Below, one piece after another: positions 24,489-35,119 of a stretch of DNA of 64,000 bases (position 1 is the first letter of the stretch; every line of letters begins with the position of its first letter). The DNA comes from Chytriomyces cf. hyalinus JEL632. Taxonomy: Eukaryota > Chytridiomycota > Chytridiomycetes > Chytridiales > Chytriomycetaceae. Location: positions 27,722-91,721 of the forward strand of contig JAIWWG010000109.1 of the NCBI GenBank assembly GCA_025435555.1, in the 5' to 3' direction. Made by a program: the position numbers and the translations under genes. The notes under the pieces are model-generated. The model was not told the DNA's origin and did not search any database. It was given only the letters and a program-made list of their open reading frames with translations.

Positions 24489-25498
24489 TTTCTAAGTTTG
24501 GTGATCGGTTTGGATATCTTTTTTTGTGTAAGCAAAGCGCAGGTTTGTGTTGTGTTAGCATGGGCGCTGCTTCAGATGTGGGGTCGTTGGGTTGTACCTT
24601 GGCTTCTTCGGCTTCAATTGTTCTGGAATACAGAAAATCAAAAGAAAATCACCCACCATTGCGCACATTTCTTTACTCAAGCTGCTTACATGAGACTGAT
24701 GATGTAAATATATATAAAAAAAGGAACCAAGATGGATGAAGACAAGAAGCGGATTCATGACTGGCTTATGGTTTTGGTTTTGTTGGCTTGCAAGATTTCA
24801 CGCGTTGGCCAATGAGAGGAACTCCTGGGATCCCTGTGTCGGATTGGAATGGAGTTCCCTTTTTTCAGCTCCGACACAAGCGTTACTCCATTCCCACCTG
24901 ATCCCAATGCAAAGAAAAGGTGATAGTGTATCTCCCTTTTGATCAGGGTCACTTTGAAGCTTTTGCCATGGGTCTTTTGGTACGCTTGAGGCGGTGATCA
25001 GTCGCTGCGATCGTTGTGGACGCAGAGCATTGGTGGCTTGACTTTCACACTGTTTCAATGTAGCCACAGATTGCTCTATCAACAATTCATGCGCGTCATT
25101 TAGTTTTTCCTTCTTTTATTAAGTCTCTCTTTCTCTCGCTCTTTTTTGCATAGACTTGTCCGCGGAATTTTCTGAAAAAGAGGCTCATTTGGGCGTTCGT
25201 GCGCGGAATAAGCGTAACGGGAAAACGTACAGAACTCGAAAGAAGGGCAAAGAACAACAAGGAAGAATCTTGAGGAGTTAAAAAAACGAAATGGAAAGAA
25301 AAAAAGGGTAAAACAGGTTCAGACTCGGTCGGTACATGAGGCGCTGGATGGTACGCGGGAATAAAAACACGAAAAACAAAAAAGGGGGAATTCCCCACCA
25401 CAAACAAAAAGGATTCCCAGTGTCCAGTCTGAACCACAGAAAACATAAACGGACCCCGACACAACACTCAAAAAGAACTTGGAGAGAAAGTAGCGCTC
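24489..25498. other. Intergenic region, no supported gene
   Basis: Contains purine-rich tracts near 25330-25480 and short open frames on both strands without recognisable composition. A 95-codon minus frame (25085-24798) is the longest protein-like piece but has no identifiable features. It separates the start of kinase copy B from the 3' end of the phosphatase gene. Confidence 0.4.
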
Positions 25499-27238
25499 CT
25501 AGTTTGCGCTCTTGCTGGCCTCGAGCCATTGAATCCATTTCGGCAGCTGTGCTACTTTCTGCTTGGCAAGAGACAAGTTGACCGAATCCAACCCACGCTT
25601 GACTGGATACCGGCTCGCTCCAAGCCGCTCATCCTCCACAAGTGTTTCCACAGTGTCATTGCTTGCATCCCCACGGAAAAACACAACCTGCACACTCACA
25701 TCGTCCCTCACATCGCGCGAATCTGGATACTCTACCGCCAGAATGCGGGAAACGGCGTCATCCTTACCACCAAACGCGTTTCTCACCAAACATGCAGCAG
25801 CATTATCATCCCGATCCAACACCCAGCCTTTTTGATGGCTCAACGGGTCTTCACCCCAGACTCGGTTTGTACCCTTCTCCACCGCCTGCGCAACACGCAT
25901 GAATCCATGCACAATCGAGACAGCCTCTTTTGATGAAAGTTCGTCCGTCAAACCGTCTGTGCAGAGAATCATGAACCTGTCCTTGGAAGTGTTGATGCGT
26001 CGGTGAGTTGTGAGAGGTGTTGCTGTGACGTATGGCGGTGTGGCACAGTGAGGGACGGTTTTCTTTGTGACGAGAGGTTCTGGGAGCGATTGGGCAGTTG
26101 TGATGGGCCATTTGAGGAACGCGTCACCTGATTGAAATCAATAAAATAGTTAATAAAGCAAAACCAAAAAAATGCTTGGGGGGAAGCGTTTACCCAATGC
26201 ACGCGAGATGGCAATATACTGCAACACACGGAACGAAGCATCATAGTTTGGACGAACGCCCACAAGCATGTCTGGATCCTCTCCAGGATGCTCGCGAAGA
26301 ATTCTCTCGCGCTCCTCGGGATGGTCGGGTCTGTTTTCCACAGACAAGTCGATCGCTTCAAATGAGCCATCTTCGTTTCTTGAGCCGAGGATTGCCTTTG
26401 AATCTCCCGCGCAGGAAACGAACAAATCCTGGCCGTCCACGAGGGCAACAAGAGTGCAGGCGCCAGACACAGCAGAAGCGATGGATGCGTTTAATAGTTG
26501 CTTGTGGGCCTCGGCGTCAGCCAAAGTGGTTTTTGATACTTTTGGGGCTGGGGTCATGAAAGCTCCATTCACAATATCACTGTCAAGACGTTCAAAAGCG
26601 GCTGTGATTGATTCGGTCACCAGTTGGGATCGGTCGGAAGAAGAAGTGGAAGCCGCAGGGGATGATGCAGTTGGCCACCACCAGCTGCCATTCGAGACGG
26701 TTGAGACAGCCCTGCGTGACTTCAGTTCCTGGGCAATGTACGGTGCAATGTGGTCGACAACAATCTGTGCGCACTGTTCACCAACGTGTCCGTCTACAAC
26801 AATAAACAGCTGCGATGTAGGTCCAAGAGATATCGCAGCGATTCGGTCTTCACTGGGGTTGTTTGAGCCAACAGTACAGCTGTCGAGACGAAGACCCGCG
26901 GGAGAAGCGTTGGAAGCGCTGGCAAGGGTCGTAATGCTCGATTGAGAGTATATGATGCTGTCAATGTCAACTTGCGCGGCAATTCCAGTTGCGGACTCAG
27001 CGGGGACGATAGTGTCAGTCTGCTGGTAGTACTTGTACGCGGCACCGGCAGCCACGGCAGCAGCGACTGGAACAAACCAACGCCCACTGGAACCGGTGTT
27101 GGAAGAGCTGGTGACGGCAGGCTTGCTGGCAGTGGACGCGGCACGTGAGGCGGATACTTGGACAGACCTCGATGCAGCAGCTGATGTACGCGTGGCGGCA
27201 GAGCGAGTTGCTGCGGCAGAGAGGGAAAGCTTGAGCAT
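25499..27238 (-). CDS. Mitochondrial PP2C-type phosphatase, pyruvate dehydrogenase phosphatase-like
   Basis: Two exons, 27238-26194 and 26127-25499 (G|GTAAAC ... TCAG, phase 1). The first in-frame ATG is 51 nt upstream, but MLKLSLSAAATRSAATRTSA is the better start because it opens an Arg/Ser/Ala-rich, acid-free mitochondrial presequence. A hydrophobic helix follows (WFVPVAAAVAAGAAYKYY). PP2C motifs appear in order: NNPSEDR, FIVVDGHVGEQC (metal-binding Asp-Gly-His-x-Gly), SGACTLVALVDGQDLFV, CAGDSKAILG, ENRPDHPEERERI, ISRALGDAFLKW, LCTDGLTDELSS and RDDVSVQVVFF. The EERERI and SRALGD context is that of the PDP/Ptc5 group, which dephosphorylates pyruvate dehydrogenase; substrate assignment is by family only. 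Confidence 0.85.
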
Positions 27239-27334
27239 CGGTATTTGTTGTGGTCGGTGTGTTAAGGGGTGAGTTGGTGGTCGATTCAATCAGAGGAAAT
27301 CAATTTGATCGAATAACAACCAACTCGACCTTCG
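27239..27334. promoter_or_regulatory. Compact bidirectional promoter region
   Basis: Only 96 bases separate the chosen start codons of the divergently transcribed phosphatase (minus) and FAS1 protein (plus). Both 5' leaders and promoters must lie here or overlap the neighbouring coding sequence. No specific TATA or factor site is claimed. Confidence 0.45.
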
Positions 27335-29851
27335 ATGCAGACACCACAGGCACTGGTCCTGGCACTGCTGGCGCTGCTCGCAGCAGTCGTTCATGCGCAG
27401 ACACCCCTCGACTCCTTCAACGGCTCCATCATCGCTGCCCTTGCAAACATCCCCGAAGTCTCCCAGTTCGCTCTGCTGGTCAACGCCACCAAGGCCCAGT
27501 CCTTCGGCATGCGTGATGTCTACCCCAACCTGACTCTTTCACGAACAAGTGCTCTGCGTACCATCCCTCCCAACTACACTATTATCGCATTCGAAAACGA
27601 TGCGTACACGGCCCTTCAGACTGGCCCCAACAAGGGTCTGCTGGCCACGCCTGCGAACCAGGCCGCCTTGCTGACGTACCATCTCATCCCGAATGCAATC
27701 CTCGACTTTAACGACACTTTAAAGGCCATTCAGCCATTTGTTTCAACCTTCCTGACCCGGTACGGTTCTGGCTTTGACAACCTGGGTAACGGGATCCCGC
27801 AAGTGATTGGTGTTTCCAGCAAGAACGGAACCGGCCAGTTTTCAACGGGGACTGTGCGGGCGACAGTCAAGCGATCAGTCCGCACAGATTTTGGTAAAAC
27901 AGCTCAAACAAGGCAAAGCAGAAATCACTTTAACATTCTCTACCCAAAATCAGGTATCATCCACGTCGTAACGGCAGCCATCCCCATCCCATCCGATGTC
28001 TTTTCTACTGCAACTTCGCAGGATTACAACGACTTTGCATTATGGGTCAACGCCGCCAACATCACCAATGCCTTCAAGTCTCTCCAAGGAATCACCGTCC
28101 TCATCCCCGAGCAGGGCGCACTTGCGGAATTTCTCGAATCCAACAAGATCCAGGACGTCCCCGCCGGCCTCAAAGCAAGCATCCTGCAGTACCACATCAT
28201 CAACGGCGTCTACTACAGCAACACCATTGGCGTCAAGCCAGTCGGAAAGGGCAACTCACTCCCAGCAAACACTCCAGTCCTCACCTACTTTAACGGTCAA
28301 ACCCTTGTCGCAACAGACCCGACCCACTTTGCAACCTCAGGCAATGCCTCCACCCCTGCACCTCAAAAGATCCAAATCAAGATCCCAGACATTTTGTTTG
28401 ATTCGGGTGTCATCCATATCGTTGATTCCATCCTTCTTCCACCCACGTTCACGGCGGGGAGTGCGTTGGCGTCTGCAACTGCCACCCCGAGCCCGTTGGT
28501 GCAAATCAGTAATACTCCTGTAGAAGAGGATCCACCGATTGGATCCGACTTTCCTTTCGGTGCTGTGATTGGTGGTGCTGTGGGTGGGTTGTTTGTGGTT
28601 GGGTTGATCATGGCGTTGTACTTTGTCATTCGGCGAAGACGTCTGATTGCGCTGTTGGAGCAGGAGCGTATGAAGAGACAGATGGAAATGGCTGAAGCGA
28701 ATGGTGAATACGAATATGAAGAAGATGAAGAAGAAGAGGACGCTGAGTATGTGCAGGAGGAACATGGAGAAACGGATTCAGTCACATTCATGGTTACCAA
28801 ACCCACCGTTGTCAAAAAGAAGGTGTCGAGCCACCAGGTTCCACTCAAGAGCGATGATGATGACGATGAGGACGATGATGAAGATGCCGGTGATGATGCA
28901 GCCATCAAAGCTTCCTACGACCAAATCATGCAATACCGCCGTGCGCAGTGGGCCTCAGGGGACGAGAAGAAGAAGGAACCTTCATCCCCAACCACCCCAA
29001 CAACTCCCACCGACAAAAAGCGTGTCAGCGCCGTCAGCTCCGGAAGACGCAGCTCCAAGCGTGTCAGCATCATTGACGTTGTCCCACTCAACACCAAAAA
29101 CGTGTCGAACCAAAAATCTGCAGCATCTCTGTCGAGCAGTAACGCAAACATGACCCCTACTTCTGCCCACTCACCTGGATCTAAAAGAGCAAGTGGCGCA
29201 TCCTTCAACTTTTCTAAACGCATGTCCACCGCCAGTGCAACCCCATCTGCACTTGAATCCGTCGTCATCACCGACGCCAAGGAAGCCAAGAAGGAAACTG
29301 TGCGTAACGCGTGGTGGGCTGCCACGGGAGTGGGTGCCAACACGCACAACGAGTCTGTCCTTGAGGCCCAAGCGATCCGTGAAGAGCAGCGTAAATCGTG
29401 GTGGTCTGGAAACAGTGAAGTTGCTGAGCAGTTGGCAAGCATTGAGTCGAGCAGTCGACGCGGCAGTTTTATTGGCGGTGACAAGAGAAAGAGTGTTGCT
29501 TCGAGTTTTGGAGGTGGAAGAAGACGCAGCAGTAACACTGGACTCGGCGTGTACCATGCTGCCTTAGGAACTGGCGAACAGCACCAGCAGTTGCATGATG
29601 AGACTGAGTTGGAGTACGTTGCTCCTAAAAAGTTGCAGGATCAGCGTCGAAGCACCAGTGGTGGTGTTGCTGGTAAATATAAACCAAACAAGGCAAGTGG
29701 ATTGGGTGACGGTGCGCCTGTGGCTGTTCTGACGGGCAAATCCAAAAGAAAGTCAGGAAATGTGGGTGCCGAGTACGCAGCTGCGATCCCAGAGGAAGAA
29801 GAAGAAACAGGGGCATCTGCATTGGCTTCTGTGATGGGTGGAGCCAAATGA
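27335..29851 (+). CDS. Fasciclin (FAS1)-domain membrane adhesin
   Basis: The gene starts with a clear signal peptide (MQTPQALVLALLALLAAVVH). Two FAS1 domains follow, about residues 25-210 and 215-365, with FAS1-like YTIIAFENDAY, LLTYHLIPNAIL, GIIHVVTAAIPIP, ILQYHIINGVYY and GVIHIVDSILLPP. A membrane helix (GAVIGGAVGGLFVVGLIMAL) and RRRR stop-transfer come next, then a ~400-residue cytoplasmic tail with acidic runs and Ser/Lys-rich RRSSKRVS-type sites. A 60-nt intron (27894-27953, G|GTAAAA ... CAG) is removed to give a normal FAS1 end (DFG-IIHVV). It has no stop and keeps frame, so retention would add 20 residues. FAS1 proteins mediate adhesion at the cell surface. The long tail suggests signalling or scaffold contacts. 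Confidence 0.8.
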   Translation: MQTPQALVLALLALLAAVVHAQTPLDSFNGSIIAALANIPEVSQFALLVNATKAQSFGMRDVYPNLTLSRTSALRTIPPNYTIIAFENDAYTALQTGPNKGLLATPANQAALLTYHLIPNAILDFNDTLKAIQPFVSTFLTRYGSGFDNLGNGIPQVIGVSSKNGTGQFSTGTVRATVKRSVRTDFGKTAQTRQSRNHFNILYPKSGIIHVVTAAIPIPSDVFSTATSQDYNDFALWVNAANITNAFKSLQGITVLIPEQGALAEFLESNKIQDVPAGLKASILQYHIINGVYYSNTIGVKPVGKGNSLPANTPVLTYFNGQTLVATDPTHFATSGNASTPAPQKIQIKIPDILFDSGVIHIVDSILLPPTFTAGSALASATATPSPLVQISNTPVEEDPPIGSDFPFGAVIGGAVGGLFVVGLIMALYFVIRRRRLIALLEQERMKRQMEMAEANGEYEYEEDEEEEDAEYVQEEHGETDSVTFMVTKPTVVKKKVSSHQVPLKSDDDDDEDDDEDAGDDAAIKASYDQIMQYRRAQWASGDEKKKEPSSPTTPTTPTDKKRVSAVSSGRRSSKRVSIIDVVPLNTKNVSNQKSAASLSSSNANMTPTSAHSPGSKRASGASFNFSKRMSTASATPSALESVVITDAKEAKKETVRNAWWAATGVGANTHNESVLEAQAIREEQRKSWWSGNSEVAEQLASIESSSRRGSFIGGDKRKSVASSFGGGRRRSSNTGLGVYHAALGTGEQHQQLHDETELEYVAPKKLQDQRRSTSGGVAGKYKPNKASGLGDGAPVAVLTGKSKRKSGNVGAEYAAAIPEEEEETGASALASVMGGAK

Positions 29852-30192
29852 TCTCAAAGACTCGTTTCCTTCTCACCTCACTCATCATTTCTCCACTTTC
29901 TGTTCTCGAGGCTCTTTGCTGGTCGGTTGTTGTTTTTTGACTCTTTTATTTGTTAGACCTGTGAATGTAGAAGTGGAATAAAGTAAAGTCTGAGGGCGTC
30001 GCTTCTGTCTTTGCTCAAACTTATTTCGCCGAAGTTGAAGCAAACACTTAAATTTTTAAATTTTTTCAAACTCCGCCTGACAGCAAAACACCCCTGGCTT
30101 GAATGACGGACAACTTCATCCGAACCTGGCGGGCTGATCGCCACACGAGAAAGTCGCATTCAACGACTTCACAGGAAACATTGGTCGCAAGA

Positions 30193-31314
30193 ATGGAATC
30201 CACCACATCGTCCTCAGTCGCAGCTCTCGGCGGCAATGCAGCAGCGTCAAGTCTGCTGTCTGTAATGAACGTGTTTGCTAACCAGCCAAAGCTTGTATCT
30301 CCTGCCACGACATCTTATCCCGTTGCGAGCAATTCTGCCGCCGCTTCAGGGTCAACTCTTGCATTTTCAACTGAGGTTGACGCGTTTGTCGGGTTTGCAG
30401 CTGCCGCAACGGACTCACCCCCTTCCACTTCCGAGGGTGCTTCTTCATCGCTTGAGACGAAATTGCTTTCTCGCATGGGAACCATTTTGGCTACCAGTCA
30501 ATTGAAATCGAAACGACCTGCAACCAAAAAACAAAAAACCAATACAAAACAAGCAACAACCCGCGCCTTGACCGCGACAGCCACTGTTACAGCTACTTTG
30601 CCCGCATTGCTTCCAACAGATCCTTACATGGCCCCATATCCTACCATTGAAAGCCTCGCATCCAACAGCAGTGGCTCCAACCACCTCTCCAGAGGCGCAG
30701 TAGTTGGGATCGCTGCTGCATCGACCATTGCTGCATTGATGCTTGCAGCTGGAGCGATTCTCTTCTTCAAACGCCGAACTGCACTCGCCGCACACCGACA
30801 ACGAGCTCTGAACCTCAACTCTGCCGCACTTCCAAAACACACACATTCCGACACATCCTCTGAGACCACAACATCACCCGAACCGCGTGTTGCCAACTTG
30901 GATCCCGTACACAAAAAGGATACGGCGCACTCTGACTTTATGTACCCTACACATGAAAGCCTAGCGCGGGACTCTGTCTATGCAACCATGAGCAGGACAA
31001 AACGCGTTGCCTTCAGTGACCCTATTGTGCAATCTCCAGCCCAGCATAGAAAGGCGGGCTACTTGAGCGATGAAGGGTCCTTGCCAGAGTACGATTCCAT
31101 GCGTACCGTGTCACCACTGATTCCGATTTCAGAGGTGTGTGTGCATGTGGATCCCGTCAGTTATACAGCAGGTCGACGAGCGAGCATTGTTGGCAGTGAC
31201 AGTGCGTATGAGGATCCGTATGATTACAGTCGACCAGACACGCAGTTGCCTGTGATTCAGACGCTGGATCGGTACTACGAGTCGTCGTTGTACAGCGAGC
31301 CGCGCCATACGTGA
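30193..31314 (+). CDS. Ser/Thr/Ala-rich single-pass membrane protein
   Basis: The frame is open from 30103; MESTTSSSV at 30193 is preferred because the upstream 30 residues are basic and unlike an ectodomain. The ectodomain is Ser/Thr/Ala-rich with a Lys patch (KRPATKKQKTNTK). A single helix (AVVGIAAASTIAALMLAAGA) and a basic anchor (FFKRRTALAAHRQR) are followed by a polar tail with Tyr-based motifs (LPEYDSMR, EDPYDYSRP, RYYESSLY) that could be trafficking or phosphorylation sites. No family recognised. Same architecture as the mucin-like genes at 14.9 and 17.3 kb. Confidence 0.65.
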   Translation: MESTTSSSVAALGGNAAASSLLSVMNVFANQPKLVSPATTSYPVASNSAAASGSTLAFSTEVDAFVGFAAAATDSPPSTSEGASSSLETKLLSRMGTILATSQLKSKRPATKKQKTNTKQATTRALTATATVTATLPALLPTDPYMAPYPTIESLASNSSGSNHLSRGAVVGIAAASTIAALMLAAGAILFFKRRTALAAHRQRALNLNSAALPKHTHSDTSSETTTSPEPRVANLDPVHKKDTAHSDFMYPTHESLARDSVYATMSRTKRVAFSDPIVQSPAQHRKAGYLSDEGSLPEYDSMRTVSPLIPISEVCVHVDPVSYTAGRRASIVGSDSAYEDPYDYSRPDTQLPVIQTLDRYYESSLYSEPRHT

Positions 31315-31560
31315 CATGTGTGTGGGTGAGAGAGAGGGAGAAGCGTGTTTGTTTTTTGAATACTTTTTTATTGCATTTGTTTTGTTTTTATTTTTTATTT
31401 AGTTTGTTCTTGTTTGAAATTGCCCGACGCGTTTGTTCATAAAAATTGTATTTAAAATTTTGTGGCGTTATTCCTCCAATCTCCATTCCGTTTAAAAACC
31501 CTGCTTTTAAAAAGGAGAGATTTCTTTTTTAAAATTTAAGCAACGGAACGGAACGGGAGA

Positions 31561-33750
31561 ATGCTGGTCCATCTCACTTGTGCGGCATCTCTGAGGGCCT
31601 CTCTTCGCGCCACGCGGCTCTCGGCCACCACAGCGAGCATGGCACGGGCATCAACAGCTGCACGACACCGCTACTCCACGTTCACCCCCCCTGCCACAGC
31701 TACCGTTGCTACCACAGCTTCCCTTCCACAACCCACTTCACAGGCAGCCGCTGCAACGGTGGCAGAGGATGTCAACCACGCCGTTGTCTCCATCTTTGAC
31801 ATGTTCTCCATCGGAGTGGGTCCCTCCAGTTCACACACGGGTAACTTACAGCTTTTTGATCAACCAACTTGCTCTTCTTACTCACAGCAACAACAAACAG
31901 TGGGTCCCATGCGCGCCGCCAAGATTTTCATCAAAGAAACGAGCGATTGCGGCTTCACGGATGTCATTGCGCAGATCCGTGTGGACTTGTTTGGTTCGCT
32001 TGCCTTGACGGGAGTTGGGCACGGTACCCCGGGCGCGATCCTGGTATGTGATTCTTGTTTTTCTGTGCATTCACTTGGTCAGAGACTTGACAGCTGGTCT
32101 GAACAGATGGGCCTCGAAGGAGAGTCGCCGGAACTTGTCGACGCAAAAACGATTCCATCTCGATTGGAAACAATCAAAACAAAGTCGGTGCTCAACGTTG
32201 CTGGGTCCTCTCTCATTCGTTTTGATTATGAGAAGCACATGGTCTTTCACTACATGGAGTCACTCCCGCAGCATCCAAACGGCATGCGCATCACCTGTTA
32301 CGACAAGGAAGGTGACATGGTACGATATGCACATAGTCAGTTCCTCTTTATATCAAACTCATTTCATTTAACCCAGATTGCCACAAGCGAGTTCTTTTCC
32401 ATCGGCGGCGGTTTCGTCATCAACGAGCCCATGACAGTTCAGCCAAAATATCTGCTCCAACAAAAATCTGCGCCTACCGTGGCCGAAAAAATGGCACCCA
32501 CAACCGCCGTCGAAAACATTTTCCAAATGCACGACGAGAAAGAAGGAGCACATCTGACGACCATGTTGCCCTTCAATGACGCGAAAAGTCTGTTGGAAAT
32601 CTGCGAGACCCAAGGAATGTCCATTGCCGATGTTGTGTTCCAAAACGAGTTGCAGGTAAGCTCCTTTGCAGCGTCTCTTGTCTTGTTTCTCAACGTTCTC
32701 ATCGTAACACAGTGGCGAGCACCCGAAGAGGTGAAGCGGAGGACCATGGACATCTGGAACGTGATGGACCAAAGCATTTCCAACGGTGTCAGCTCAAACG
32801 ACGAGTATTTGCCTGGAAAACTAAGAGTTAAGAGACGCGCTCCTGTCCTCTACGGCAAGCTCATGAAAGGATTTGCCGAATACGCGGGCATGAACCTCAC
32901 TCCGAGAATCAATGGAGCCAGCAGCGGGATCATCAGCAAGCTCGCTGAGAGTGGAAACGGAAAACGGGCGAGCGAATTTACCCTGGCCTACAAAGATCTT
33001 GCTCGAGTTCCACGCGAAATGAAGAGACATCTGCCTGCTCTCGACTGGGTGTCCATGTACGCCTTGGCTGTCAACGAAGAGAATGCAGCAGGAGGGCGTG
33101 TTGTCACAGGTATAATACACTTAACATGAAGGTTAGTTTCTTGTTTGGCTAAACAACTTCTATGATGTAAGCTCCAACGAACGGTGCCGCTGGAACAATT
33201 CCCGCCGTGCTAAAGTACTATCTCGAATTTATCTGCCCGTCTCCAGAGCACGCGGAAAGAGACGTTTTAGAGTTTCTGTTCACCGCAGCTGCAGTTGGAA
33301 TGCTGTACAAACGAGGTGCTTCCATTTCAGCAGCTGAGATGGGATGTCAGGGAGAGGTAGGAGTGGCATGTTCAATGGCAGCAGCTGCATTTACCGCAGT
33401 GATGGGTGGAACAGTGAAACAAGTTGAAAACGCAGCTGAAATTGGAATGGAGGTGTGTTGCTTCTTTGCAATGGAAACTTCATTCAATCTCACCAGCAAA
33501 TACACAGCATAACCTGGGACTGACGTGCGATCCACCTGAAGGCCTCGTAATGATTCCTTGTATCGAAAGAAACGCTCTTGCTGCAGTGAAAGCAATCACT
33601 GCCGCCCAACTCGCTTTGAATGGGGACGGTACGCACCGTGTGACTTTGGACCAGGTCATTGCCACCATGCGCCAAACGGGCATGGACATGATGTCCAAGT
33701 ACAAGGAAACGAGTCAGGCCGGTCTGGCTGTCAATGTGCCTGTCTGCTGA
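31561..33750 (+). CDS. Iron-sulfur L-serine dehydratase (SdaA type), mitochondrial, copy 1
   Basis: Seven exons: 31561-31840, 31901-32043, 32107-32319, 32377-32655, 32713-33109, 33172-33452 and 33508-33750. The Arg/Ser/Ala-rich, acid-free N-terminus ending HRYSTFTPP looks like a mitochondrial presequence. The fold is the fused beta-alpha bacterial type: [33 protein letters not shown], then [48 protein letters not shown] and [13 protein letters not shown]. Cys in ACSM, LTCDP and IPCIE are the expected [4Fe-4S] ligands, and the chain ends in Cys, a position that caps the cluster in related enzymes. It converts L-serine to pyruvate and ammonia. The first four introns are 60, 63, 57 and 57 nt, all free of stops. 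Confidence 0.92.
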
Positions 33751-33954
33751 TGGTGAAATGGTAGCTGCTCTAGTTGAAAACAAACCTCATTCTGAAATAA
33801 ACGCGCCAATCTTAATAAATGCCTGGTGTTGGTTTGAGAGACGTGCGACTGATGCGAGGTGTTAGTGTTGCAGCAGACGCGGTTGTTGGTGCGAACCCAC
33901 TTTGCTGATAACAAGCCTTGACGTGGCATATTTTAAAATTTACTTTAAAAACAA

Positions 33955-35086
33955 ATGCGGCCTCGTCTCATAGTGGCACTGCGAGCGAGCCCATCCCGCG
34001 CCTCACTGCGCTCAAGGGTCCTCTCGCATGTCCGCAGGTACTCGACGTTCACTCCACCCGTGTCCCAGGCGTCTGCAGCCACTGCTCCGGCGACAGAGAC
34101 TGCGTCCAGTCAAGAAGTCAACCACGCCGTTGTCTCGATATTCGACATGTTTTCAATCGGAGTCGGGCCGTCAAGTTCGCACACAGGTCTGCTCTTTCTT
34201 TTTATGCGTGTTTCGTGTTTAGTGTTATTGGACTTCGCTTATCATGCGGTCACGTGACAATTTGAAGTGGGTCCCATGCGAGCTGCTCGCATCTTTGTCA
34301 AGGAGGCTGCGTCGCATGGATTCGTTCTGGACATTGCTCAGATTCGCGTGGACTTGTTTGGGTCACTGGCGTTGACGGGCGTTGGACACGGCACCCCAGG
34401 GGCAATCCTGGTGCGTGACTGGAAATATGATCACACTGTTTTCGACGTTGCATAACTGAATAAGGTCACTTTTTATTGATACACTTCCCAGATGGGGCTT
34501 GAGGGGGAGTCGCCGGAACTCATTGATGCAAAATCGATACCGTCGCGCCTCGAAAACATTAAGCAAAACTCCATCTTGAATGTCGCAGGGACGCACAAAA
34601 TCACGTTCGATTACGCAAAACACCTCAAATTCCATTACGACCAAGTCTTGCCTCAACATCCGAATGGAATGCGAATCACGTGTTTCGACAAGGAAGGAGA
34701 CATGGTCTCGCGCACCCCTTTTTATATACTCTTTCGTCTCATTTGGTTATTGATACAATTCCTTTATTTTTCAGATTGGAACGAACGAATTCTTTTCCGT
34801 TGGTGGTGGCTTCGTTATCAACGACTTGATGCGCGTGCTGCCGAAATTTCTTCGAACACCCGCGAAACCAACAACCGTGAAACCCATCGTCGAAAAAGAA
34901 TCCGAAACTACGCCAACTCCCGATCACCATGTCGAAAATATTTTCCAAAAAAACACCAAAGACGATCATTTGACAAACATGCTTCCATTTCACAATGCGC
35001 AAAGCTTGCTAGACGTCTGCACGGAGCAGCACATGACGATTGCGGAAGTGGTTTTTCAGAATGAACTTCAGGTTTTGGATTTCATT

Positions 35087-35119
<33 letters not shown>

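Noticed and set aside
24798-25467. Minus-strand frames of 95 and 123 codons between kinase B and the phosphatase
   Set aside because: Low-complexity or hydrophobic runs without domain signatures; not enough to claim a gene.
31882-33120. Minus-strand frames opposite serine dehydratase copy 1
   Set aside because: They mirror conserved sense codons, cross splice sites and show no protein family of their own.
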